The notes beneath the pieces are model-generated. The model saw only the letters and a program-made list of their open reading frames with translations, ran no database searches and was not told the origin of the DNA. A stretch of DNA of 6,284 nt from Akkermansiaceae bacterium (lineage in GTDB: Bacteria > Verrucomicrobiota > Verrucomicrobiia > Verrucomicrobiales > Akkermansiaceae). Below are positions 1-6,017 of the stretch, in pieces. The stretch covers positions 1 to 6,284 of the forward strand of contig JALZVD010000313.1 in the NCBI GenBank assembly GCA_023300205.1, written 5' to 3'. The position numbers and the translations under genes are program-made. How positions within the stretch are numbered: the stretch's first letter is position 1; each line of letters opens with the position of its first letter.

Positions 1-362
1 ATGGGGTAGTCATCAGTGTTGAGTCTGATTTTCTCGCGGAGGATGTATTGATCTTGAATGTTGCGGAGTGCTTCTGCGCGGAGAAAGAGGCGTTGTTTGT
101 CCTGAATGCCTTTTCGTGTGTTTCCTGTGGCCCAGAGTTTCTGGTCAACGGCGAAGTCTACCTGGGTGAGGTAGATGGGGCGGTTGAAGACGCGGGAGGC
201 AATGCCTCGTTGAGCGTCGTTTTCAAATTTTGGCTTGTTGTTGCGGAGCTTGCTGGCTATTTGGTCGACTGGGCCTTTGAAGATGAGGAGGTCTAGTATA
301 ATGTACAGCATCAATAGCGACCAGATAGCTAGTCGCCAAAGAAATTTTTTAGAGATACCCAT
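1..362 (-). CDS. Membrane-anchored SurA-N-like protein, 5' part only (possible peptidyl-prolyl isomerase family)
   Basis: This open frame starts at an ATG (362-360) and runs without a stop to the left edge, so 120 codons are visible and the C-terminus is missing. No alternative start lies upstream before an in-frame limit at the neighbouring gene. Residues about 11-28 form a hydrophobic segment (RLAIWSLLMLYIILDLLIF) after a short K/R-containing head, which suggests a single N-in membrane anchor or uncleaved signal. After it, about residues 52-120 read as 'SRVFNRPIYLTQVD...' followed by helical, charged sequence ending 'YILREKIRLNTDDYP'. This resembles the N-terminal chaperone domain of SurA/PpiC-type proteins, in which a 'V.g.pI...ev' strand-turn precedes helices with a 'L.......LL..k' pattern. 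The family call rests on pattern only, and the catalytic domain, if any, lies outside the window. It sits 33 bp downstream of the P-II gene on the same strand, so co-transcription is possible. Confidence 0.6.
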   Translation of the reverse strand, partial: MGISKKFLWRLAIWSLLMLYIILDLLIFKGPVDQIASKLRNNKPKFENDAQRGIASRVFNRPIYLTQVDFAVDQKLWATGNTRKGIQDKQRLFLRAEALRNIQDQYILREKIRLNTDDYP

Positions 363-395
363 TAATACTGCAGGAGGGGGAGGGTGTGCAATGGG

Positions 396-910
<515 letters not shown>

Positions 911-933
911 TGTGCTGGTTGTAGAGTTGAGTT

Positions 934-1200
934 ATGTTTGAGGAAGATGATCTAATCAAGAACTTGGTGCCTGCGGTGAGGCAGCAAATGGAGTCTGAGC
1001 AGACTCCGTTTGTGAAGCAGACTTTGGATAGGCTGTTGGCGGCTGGTGAGGAAGAGGGTGAGGTTGAGATGATGATTGCTCTGTGTCTTGCAGATGAGTC
1101 TAACCGGATGTTTATTGATCAACGAGATTTTGATCTAGCTAGATATAAGGAATTGCTAGATACGCTTCCTGATTTACCTGAGGGTGGTAGTGGGTTTTAG
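934..1200 (+). CDS. Small acidic protein of unknown function (88 aa)
   Basis: I do not recognise this family. The protein is short, soluble and acidic, with no signal peptide, membrane segment or cysteine pair. It starts MFEEDDLIKNLVPAVRQQM, has a central Glu-rich stretch 'AAGEEEGEVEMMIALCLADE' (residues 36-55), then 'FIDQRDFDLARYKELLDTL' and a flexible Gly/Pro end. It looks mostly helical. The frame is credible as a real gene for three reasons: it has its own plausible upstream promoter, it fills the space between two well-supported genes, and the opposite strand offers no competing gene. The ATG is preceded by GTTGAGTT with no clear Shine-Dalgarno. Its stop codon overlaps the stop of the converging lactonase gene. 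It is divergent from the P-II gene, but nothing in it shows a nitrogen function. Confidence 0.65.
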   Translation: MFEEDDLIKNLVPAVRQQMESEQTPFVKQTLDRLLAAGEEEGEVEMMIALCLADESNRMFIDQRDFDLARYKELLDTLPDLPEGGSGF

Positions 1201-1213
1201 GGTTTTAGGTTTA
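1192..1213. repeat. Short tandem GGGTTTTA repeat over the convergent stops
   Basis: Two perfect copies of GGGTTTTA (1192-1199 and 1200-1207) are followed by a partial GGTTTA (1208-1213). The repeat holds the stop codons of both the plus-strand gene (TAG, 1198-1200) and the minus-strand gene (TAA, 1199-1197). Two and a half copies of an 8-bp unit could arise by chance or slippage. No function is claimed. Confidence 0.5.
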
Positions 1214-2045
1214 CTTTATAGATGCTTTCTGCGTTCTGATGGAAGATTTGGTGTTGTTCGGCTTCTGAGTAGGTGGAGAAGTGGGTTCTTACTTTAGTGA
1301 GCCATGTGGGTAGGTCTTTCCCTAGATTGCAAACTGGCCAGTCTGAGCCAATGATGACTCTGTCTGCGCTGAAGGATTCTAGGGTGGTGTCTATCCATGG
1401 ATCTAGAGTTTCTGTGGAGTCAGCTTGGGAAAGGGATGCGATGATTCCGGAGATTTTGCAGGCTACATTGGGAAGTGATGCTAGTTTTTTTAATGAGGTT
1501 GCCCAGGTGCTGAAGTTTTCCTGGCTGATGGAGGGTCCGCCGCAGTGGTCGAGGACAAATTGAATATTAGGGCATGATTTAATGAGATCATATGCTAGGT
1601 GGTGTTGGTTTTCGTTGATGCAGACATCAAATGGGAGGTCATGGGCGGCGAGTGTTCTTATATTGTCTCTGAAGAGGTTTGATTGTGATATTTCGTCTGG
1701 CGTGACATGGAGGACGCGTCTGAAGCCGCAAACGGAGTCTGTTAAGCTGGCTTCTATGAGTTCGCTGAAGTTTTTATTCTCAGGTCTACATGCGGCTATG
1801 ACTGCTATTAGGTTGTTGTGGTTACTTTTGACGAGTTCTGAGAAAAAAGCGGCTTCTTGCGAGATTTGAGCTTCAGGGACATCTACTTCCATGAAGATGC
1901 TGCCTGCGATGGCAAATTCTTTTGTGAGTTGTTCGTAGTTTTCTATTGTGAAATTATTTTGTAGAGCTGGGAGGTCTGCGTTCCATTCATAGTTAAAGTT
2001 TTGTTGATAGAGCAAGTGAAGGTGTGTGTCTAGAATAGGGATCAT
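1197..2045 (-). CDS. L-fuconolactonase-type amidohydrolase (Amidohydro_2 family, COG3618)
   Basis: A 282-residue cytoplasmic metal-dependent hydrolase of the usual family length. The likely reaction is opening of L-fucono-lactone to L-fuconate, the second step of non-phosphorylating fucose breakdown. The N-terminus carries the metal-binding HxH motif in 'ILDTHLHL' (H8, H10). Further family marks are 'GFRRVLH' (107-113), 'VLDHCGGP' with H167 (164-171), 'CKISG' (196-200) and 'IIGSDWPVC' with D235 (231-239), then the C-terminal 'FHQNAESIYKV'. Family members act on several sugar or aromatic lactones, so substrate is inferred from the neighbouring fuconate dehydratase, diketo-acid hydrolase and FucP genes. 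It is transcribed away from the GntR-family regulator, with a 143-bp shared spacer holding two candidate operators, so it forms a separate unit from the other pathway genes. The start ATG at 2045 has no Shine-Dalgarno. Its end overlaps the converging small gene. Confidence 0.85.
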   Translation of the reverse strand: MIPILDTHLHLLYQQNFNYEWNADLPALQNNFTIENYEQLTKEFAIAGSIFMEVDVPEAQISQEAAFFSELVKSNHNNLIAVIAACRPENKNFSELIEASLTDSVCGFRRVLHVTPDEISQSNLFRDNIRTLAAHDLPFDVCINENQHHLAYDLIKSCPNIQFVLDHCGGPSISQENFSTWATSLKKLASLPNVACKISGIIASLSQADSTETLDPWIDTTLESFSADRVIIGSDWPVCNLGKDLPTWLTKVRTHFSTYSEAEQHQIFHQNAESIYKVNLKP

Positions 2046-2054
2046 GTAGATGGT

Positions 2055-2073
2055 ACTAAATTGTTCATTTAGT
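2055..2073. promoter_or_regulatory. Perfect inverted repeat, candidate operator of the lactonase gene
   Basis: ACTAAAT (2055-2061) and ATTTAGT (2067-2073) are exact reverse complements around the spacer TGTTC. The site ends 9 bp before the lactonase ATG on the minus strand. A possible -10 box for that gene (TATAGA on the minus strand, 2083-2078) would put the start point near 2071, inside the repeat, a position fitting repression. GntR/FadR-family proteins bind short palindromes as dimers, so the regulator next door is the obvious candidate. Binding is inferred. Confidence 0.45.
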
Positions 2074-2160
2074 TTTGTCTATAAAAACAGTGGTAAGTTA
2101 AATTTATTTTGTTATTTTGCGCCTAATGGCCTTACGAATTGTTTTAATCCTTGAGGGCTG

Positions 2161-2180
2161 ATACTTAACTCGTTAATTAT
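2161..2180. promoter_or_regulatory. Near-palindrome in front of the regulator gene, candidate autoregulatory operator
   Basis: The 20-bp site has a core TTAAC-TC-GTTAA (2165-2176) flanked by ATA and TAT, so 8 of 10 base pairs of the dyad match. It ends 8 bp before the regulator's ATG at 2189, where a bound dimer would block transcription or initiation. Autoregulation through such sites is common in the GntR family. The DNA is AT-rich, so chance symmetry is possible. It differs from the repeat at 2055-2073, which weakens the idea that one protein binds both. Confidence 0.4.
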
Positions 2181-2188
2181 ATAACTAT

Positions 2189-2917
2189 ATGAATAGACCT
2201 ACACGAGGAGCTGATAAGATCATCTCTGCAATCTCTTCAAAACTAGCTTCAGAAAGCTTAAAAGGTGGTGATCGCTTGCCATCTGAGGCAAAGCTGTGTG
2301 AGCAATTTGGAGTGTCACGAACGGTGGTCAGAGAGGCGATTCAGCAGCTGAAGGCGATAGGTGTGGTTCATACGATAACGGGCAGTGGTAGTTATATTAC
2401 GGATGGAGATCTACTGGGGTTAAAGAGTTCACTTGAGTTTTACTCGATTATGACAGGAGATACTGATAGCTGGATTGAGCTACTGGAGTTGCGTGCTTTA
2501 TTAGAGACGGCTTGCGCCCGTAAGCTTGCATCTGAGAATTTTAGCAAGGCTGGCTTGATGGAATTAAAGACGGCATTGAAGCGACAGGCAGAAAACCAGA
2601 CTGATATTAAATTATATGCTGAACTGGATGTTAAGTTTCACCAGGTTCTGATTCAGGCCTCTGGTAATAAAATCATTGGAGCGGTTCTTTCCTCTTTGGA
2701 GAACTTACAGAAGAAATTCTCTCAAGATACTTATATAGACGAAAATAGTAAGGAGCTCATCCAGCGTAATTTGCAGGAGCACTTATCGATTGTTCAAGCG
2801 ATTGAGAAAAGAGACCCCGATTTAGCAGAGCAAGCGATGAAGAGTCATCTTGAAAAGGCTAAGAAGTATTTATTACAGTATATAAAGCGCATCTCTTCTG
2901 TGGCTGACCTGGGTTGA
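2189..2917 (+). CDS. GntR-family transcriptional regulator, FadR (FCD) subfamily
   Basis: A 242-residue DNA-binding protein, the usual FadR-subfamily size. Residues about 6-72 are the winged helix-turn-helix: 'GDRLPSEAKLCEQFGVSR' followed by 'TVVREAIQQLKAIGVV' and the wing 'TGSGSYI'. Residues about 95-235 are the all-helical FCD effector domain, with the typical 'LRALLETACARKLA' helix and the metal-binding set D147, H151 ('ELDVKFHQVL'), H198 ('QEHLS') and H220 ('KSHLEKA'). All four ligands are present, so the domain probably binds a metal and an organic acid. The neighbouring genes suggest that a fucose pathway intermediate such as fuconate or 2-keto-3-deoxyfuconate is the effector. It is divergent from the lactonase and 66 bp upstream of the dehydrogenase. 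GntR regulators of this type usually repress and are released by the pathway metabolite. The ATG lacks a Shine-Dalgarno. Confidence 0.92.
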   Translation: MNRPTRGADKIISAISSKLASESLKGGDRLPSEAKLCEQFGVSRTVVREAIQQLKAIGVVHTITGSGSYITDGDLLGLKSSLEFYSIMTGDTDSWIELLELRALLETACARKLASENFSKAGLMELKTALKRQAENQTDIKLYAELDVKFHQVLIQASGNKIIGAVLSSLENLQKKFSQDTYIDENSKELIQRNLQEHLSIVQAIEKRDPDLAEQAMKSHLEKAKKYLLQYIKRISSVADLG

Positions 2918-2921
2918 AAAC

Positions 2922-2942
2922 CAATGACAGTTCTTGACATTG
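2922..2942 (+). promoter_or_regulatory. Possible promoter or regulator site upstream of the dehydrogenase
   Basis: The spacer after the regulator gene contains a perfect -35-like TTGACA (2934-2939), but the best hexamer 17 bases on is only TTCTAT (2957-2962). CAATG (2922-2926) and CATTG (2938-2942) form an inverted repeat around the TTGACA box. This suggests that the enzyme genes can be transcribed from their own controlled promoter as well as by read-through from the regulator gene. The evidence is suggestive only. Confidence 0.3.
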
Positions 2943-2983
2943 TTAGCTCTTAAGCGTTCTATTTGTCATACATTAATAATTCA

Positions 2984-3733
2984 ATGAAAACAGCAGTCAT
3001 TACAGGTGCGGGATCAGGCATCGGCCAAGCAGTAGCGCGGCACCAAGCTAAAGAGGGAAATCACGTAGTGATTCTGGACTATTCAGAGGAGGCAGCCGAA
3101 TTAACGGCTGAGCAGATTAAATCTGAAGGAGGCAGCGCAGCTGTCATTAAATGCGATGTGTCAGACACTGAGTCAGTGAAGGCGGCATTTGAGCAGATAG
3201 AAACGGTAGATATCTTAGTGAATAATGCGGGTATAGCGGCGGTGGGGAATGTGGAGGTGTGCACTCCAGAGGAGATGGACCGTATCTATAGTGTGAATGT
3301 GAAAGGTGTTTATCATTGTCTTCATTATGCGATTCCTAAGATGGTAGCTAATGGAGGTGGGGCGATTGTGAATCTGGCTTCGATTGCTTCTAAAGTGGGG
3401 ATTCAAGACCGTTTTGCGTATTCTATGTCTAAGGGCGCAGCACACACGATGACGCTTTCTATAGCGCGTGATTACATCGATAAAGGGATCCGCTGTAACA
3501 GCGTTTGTCCTGGAAGAGTTCATACTCCCTTTGTGGATGGCTTCCTGGAGAAAAATTATCCAGAAGAGGAGCGTGCTGCAATGTTCGCCAAGCTTAGTGA
3601 GTACCAGCCGATAGGGCGAATGGGGACTCCAGATGAGATTGCTGAACTGATAGGCTTCTTGTGCTCTGATAAAGCAGCATTTATTACAGGCTCAGCATAT
3701 GACATCGATGGAGGGGTGACTCTCTTAAGGTAG
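2984..3733 (+). CDS. Short-chain dehydrogenase, probably 2-keto-3-deoxy-L-fuconate 4-dehydrogenase (or L-fucose dehydrogenase)
   Basis: A 249-residue classical SDR. It has the cofactor motif TGAGSGIG (7-14), D32 at the end of the second strand (predicting NAD over NADP), D58, NNAG (80-83) and the full catalytic set N105, S133, Y146, K150. The 'GIRCNSVCPGRVHTP' stretch (168-182) and the 'YDIDGG' end are typical. Two pathway steps use such enzymes: oxidation of L-fucose to the lactone and oxidation of 2-keto-3-deoxy-L-fuconate at C4. I favour the second, because the gene sits directly before the diketo-acid hydrolase and fuconate dehydratase. As I recall, the Xanthomonas campestris cluster has an SDR, FAH hydrolase and dehydratase in the same order. 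The first role remains possible. I chose the ATG at 2984 over a TTG at 2963, because MKTAVITG places the first strand correctly at the N-terminus. Confidence 0.85.
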   Translation: MKTAVITGAGSGIGQAVARHQAKEGNHVVILDYSEEAAELTAEQIKSEGGSAAVIKCDVSDTESVKAAFEQIETVDILVNNAGIAAVGNVEVCTPEEMDRIYSVNVKGVYHCLHYAIPKMVANGGGAIVNLASIASKVGIQDRFAYSMSKGAAHTMTLSIARDYIDKGIRCNSVCPGRVHTPFVDGFLEKNYPEEERAAMFAKLSEYQPIGRMGTPDEIAELIGFLCSDKAAFITGSAYDIDGGVTLLR

Positions 3734-3753
3734 GGCCACTTTTTATTTTACAT

Positions 3754-3775
3754 TAACGAACGAAACAATTTTAAC
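3754..3775 (+). promoter_or_regulatory. A/C-rich leader with TAACGAAC motif before the FAH hydrolase
   Basis: The 22 bases before the ATG contain TAACGAAC (3754-3761) and CAATT (3766-3770) and no Shine-Dalgarno. The leader of the permease gene at 5994 has the same two elements in the same order and nearly the same distance from its ATG. It may act in translation initiation or as a regulator half-site; the sequence cannot decide. Confidence 0.35.
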
Positions 3776-4639
3776 ATGAAATTAATCCGCTTTTATAAAG
3801 ACGAAAAACTCACCCCTGGAATTATCTGCAAGGACTGCTCAAACACGGCGGTTGATTGCTCATCATTTGGAGAGGACTGGAACGAACATTTTTTTGAGAC
3901 AGATGGCCTTAAACGGTTGTTGGACTTTCTGATCGCGAACCGTGCGGATCTTCCGGAGTCGAAGCTAGATGAGGTGAAGCTAGCACCTGCTATTGCACGA
4001 CCATCTAAGATTGTTTGCATAGGGCTTAACTATGCGCTTCATGCAAAGGAGTCTGGTATGGATGCCCCAACTGAGCCAGTTGTATTCTTTAAGTCAACTT
4101 CGGCTTGGTCTGGTCCAAATGATGATATTCTGATTCCTCGTAAGTCAGATAAGTCTGATTGGGAAGTGGAGCTAGCAGTTGTGATAGGAAAGAAGGCAAA
4201 GTATGTTACGAAGGAAAATGCTCTTGATTACGTAGCAGGTTATGCGGTGCATAATGATCTATCTGAGCGTGCTTGGCAGATCGAAATGGGCGGTCAGTGG
4301 GTGAAAGGAAAGTCAGCAGATACGTTTGCACCATTTGGTCCGTATATGGCAACGGCAGATGAGGTTCCTGATCCTAATAATCTTAATCTTTGGCTTTCAC
4401 TCAATGGTAAGAAGGTTCAGGACAGCACTACGGCTGACTTTATCTTCAATGTTCAGCACGTGATTTCTTATCTTTCTGAGTTCATGACTCTTCTTCCTGG
4501 AGATGTTATTTCTACAGGAACTCCTGCTGGTGTGGGATTAGGTTTTGATCCACCAGTGTATCTTAGGGATGGAGATGTGGTCGAGCTAGGTATCGATGGT
4601 TTAGGCACGCAGAAGCAAACAGCAGTTAAAGAACAGTAG
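3776..4639 (+). CDS. FAH-family hydrolase, probable 2,4-diketo-3-deoxy-L-fuconate hydrolase
   Basis: A 287-residue enzyme of the fumarylacetoacetate hydrolase family, of normal length for the bacterial two-part type: a small N-terminal domain (about 1-70) and the catalytic domain (about 75-280). The catalytic domain begins 'IVCIGLNYALHAKESG', with the active-site His at 89. The metal ligands are E130 and E132 in 'WEVELAVVIG' and D161 in 'VHNDLSERAWQ'. 'KGKSADTFAPFGP' (177-189) and 'STGTPAGVGLG' (246-256) complete the active site. In this pathway the enzyme would split 2,4-diketo-3-deoxy-L-fuconate into pyruvate and L-lactate. Relatives act on the rhamnonate equivalent or on catechol-pathway diketo acids, and databases often mislabel them as ureidoglycolate lyase. 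The specific substrate rests on the adjacent fuconate dehydratase. It lies 42 bp after the dehydrogenase and ends one base before the dehydratase start, which implies translational coupling. Confidence 0.88.
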   Translation: MKLIRFYKDEKLTPGIICKDCSNTAVDCSSFGEDWNEHFFETDGLKRLLDFLIANRADLPESKLDEVKLAPAIARPSKIVCIGLNYALHAKESGMDAPTEPVVFFKSTSAWSGPNDDILIPRKSDKSDWEVELAVVIGKKAKYVTKENALDYVAGYAVHNDLSERAWQIEMGGQWVKGKSADTFAPFGPYMATADEVPDPNNLNLWLSLNGKKVQDSTTADFIFNVQHVISYLSEFMTLLPGDVISTGTPAGVGLGFDPPVYLRDGDVVELGIDGLGTQKQTAVKEQ

Positions 4640-4640
4640 A

Positions 4641-5978
4641 ATGAAAATCACAAGTGCTAAGGTTATTGACCTGAGGATACCTACGTCAGATGACCTTTTA
4701 GGTTCTGACCCGTTTCATACCGAACCTGATTATTCTTCAGCAGTGCTGCATCTGGAGACAGATGCTGGGCTTAGAGGTGTGTCAGTAGTCTTTACTATTG
4801 GAGCAGGCACTGACTGGATCTGTCATGGGATAGAAGATCTCTGTCAGTTGGTTATTGGTTCAGATTTAGAGGATTTCACAAAATCTCCGATTACGCTTTA
4901 TAAGCGACTTATTGATCATCATCAACTTCGTTGGCTCCATGATGGGGTTTTCCGTATGGCATGTGGTGCGGTGATTAATGCGATGTGGGATTTGTGGGCA
5001 AAGTCTGAGAAGAAGCCATTATGGAAACTTCTTACAGATTTAGAGCCAGAGTTCATTGTGGACTGTATTGACTGGAGGAACATTAAGGATGCACTTACAC
5101 CAGATGAGGCGTTAGAGATTCTTAATAAAGCGAAGGGTAATAAAGCTAAGCGCGAGGAGGAGATGTCTGAGTTAGGGCCTAAAGCGTATTGTACTGCAGG
5201 GTGGTTGGGTCTGTCTAATGAGCAAATTAAAGCAACTATCGATAAGCTCCAGGCGGAGGGTTTTGATGCTTTCAAGCTCAAGGTGGGTCAAGATCTGGAG
5301 AGTGATGTAGAGCGTATGAAGGCGATGCGTGAGCACATAGGACCAGACATTGACTTGATGGTGGATGCGAATCAGTTCTGGGGAGTTCCCGAAGCGAAGC
5401 AGCACATTGAGCACTACCGCCCGTATCATTTGAAATGGGTTGAGGAGCCTATCGCTCGTGATGATGTCCTGGGTTATGTGGAGCTGGCGGAGACCTTTAA
5501 GGATGCATCATTTGATATGGCATGTGGTGAGCAAGGTGCTTCACCGGTGATCTTTAAGCAGTTGCTGAAGAGTGATGCTATCGGTTACTGCCAGATAGAT
5601 GCTGTTCGCGTGGCGGGTGTAAACGATGTGATGGCTATTATTCTGATGGCTGCTAAATATGGTAAGCCTGTTTGTCCACATGGTGGAGGAATAGCGCTTT
5701 GTAATATGATCCAGCATTATGGAATGTGGGATCAGATTGCTGTAAGCGGGCATTCGGATACTCAGCTTGTAGAGTATATCGATTTCCTTCAAGAGGCGGT
5801 TAAGGAACCGGTGGTAATGAAGAGAGGGCATTATGCGACTCCAACGGCTTCAGGTTGGGGGCTAGAATTCCACGAAGAGTTTTTAAACGATCATACTTAC
5901 CCGACAGGTAAGGTGTGGAAGGATAGACCAGCAGAGAAGTGTGGAGCGAAATTTGAGAGTGTCAAAAAGCTGAATTAG
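4641..5978 (+). CDS. fucD: L-fuconate dehydratase (enolase superfamily)
   Basis: A 445-residue enzyme, close to the roughly 440 residues of characterised L-fuconate dehydratases and of the human relative ENOSF1. It removes water from L-fuconate to give 2-keto-3-deoxy-L-fuconate, using Mg2+. Residues about 1-125 form the capping domain, and the (beta/alpha)7-beta barrel follows. The family's characteristic insert is present, with 'VDCIDWRNIKDALTPDEALE' (140-159) and 'AGWLGL' (186-191). Barrel residues are K212 and K214 (FKLKVG), Mg ligands D242 (MVDANQ), E268 (WVEEP) and E297 (CGEQG), then D320 (CQIDAVR) and the catalytic-dyad H347 (CPHGGG). All are intact. It starts one base after the hydrolase stop codon and is followed after 39 bp by the permease gene, so these genes form one operon. 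This is the most specific marker in the window for the fucose pathway. Confidence 0.95.
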   Translation: MKITSAKVIDLRIPTSDDLLGSDPFHTEPDYSSAVLHLETDAGLRGVSVVFTIGAGTDWICHGIEDLCQLVIGSDLEDFTKSPITLYKRLIDHHQLRWLHDGVFRMACGAVINAMWDLWAKSEKKPLWKLLTDLEPEFIVDCIDWRNIKDALTPDEALEILNKAKGNKAKREEEMSELGPKAYCTAGWLGLSNEQIKATIDKLQAEGFDAFKLKVGQDLESDVERMKAMREHIGPDIDLMVDANQFWGVPEAKQHIEHYRPYHLKWVEEPIARDDVLGYVELAETFKDASFDMACGEQGASPVIFKQLLKSDAIGYCQIDAVRVAGVNDVMAIILMAAKYGKPVCPHGGGIALCNMIQHYGMWDQIAVSGHSDTQLVEYIDFLQEAVKEPVVMKRGHYATPTASGWGLEFHEEFLNDHTYPTGKVWKDRPAEKCGAKFESVKKLN

Positions 5979-5993
5979 AATAAATTCAGAACG

Positions 5994-6017
5994 TAACGAA
6001 CTAACCCAATTAAAACC
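5994..6017 (+). promoter_or_regulatory. A/C-rich leader with TAACGAAC motif before the permease
   Basis: TAACGAAC (5994-6001) and CAATT (6007-6011) lie directly before the ATG at 6018, matching the arrangement before the gene at 3776. There is no Shine-Dalgarno. Whether this is an initiation signal, a promoter part or a regulator half-site is open. Confidence 0.35.

Noticed and set aside
48..296. Open plus-strand frame of 82 codons near the left edge
   Set aside because: It lies antisense within the better-supported minus-strand gene that has a membrane segment and domain-like sequence; its own translation shows no recognisable features.
1192..1213. Telomere-like function of the GGGTTTTA repeat
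   Set aside because: Only two and a half units are present, internal to convergent genes; nothing suggests a replicon end.
1273..1869. Two plus-strand open frames opposite the amidohydrolase
   Set aside because: The minus-strand frame carries all family motifs; the plus-strand translations have no recognisable domain and are shadows.
2963..2983. TTG start extending the dehydrogenase by seven residues
   Set aside because: The ATG at 2984 gives the standard SDR N-terminus; the extra residues are not typical.
3715..3747. Possible terminator after the dehydrogenase (CCAC followed by TTTTTATTTT)
   Set aside because: A T-rich run is present but only three Watson-Crick pairs plus G-U pairs can form before it. 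The next gene is 42 bp away in the same pathway.
3079..5831. Several minus-strand frames opposite the dehydrogenase, hydrolase and dehydratase
   Set aside because: Each overlaps a strongly supported plus-strand enzyme gene and has low-complexity, Ser/His/Arg-rich translation typical of antisense frames.
5970..5989. Hairpin CTGAATT-N6-AATTCAG across the dehydratase stop codon
   Set aside because: The 7-bp stem is AT-rich and has no U-run after it, so it is unlikely to be a terminator; the permease gene follows closely in the same direction.
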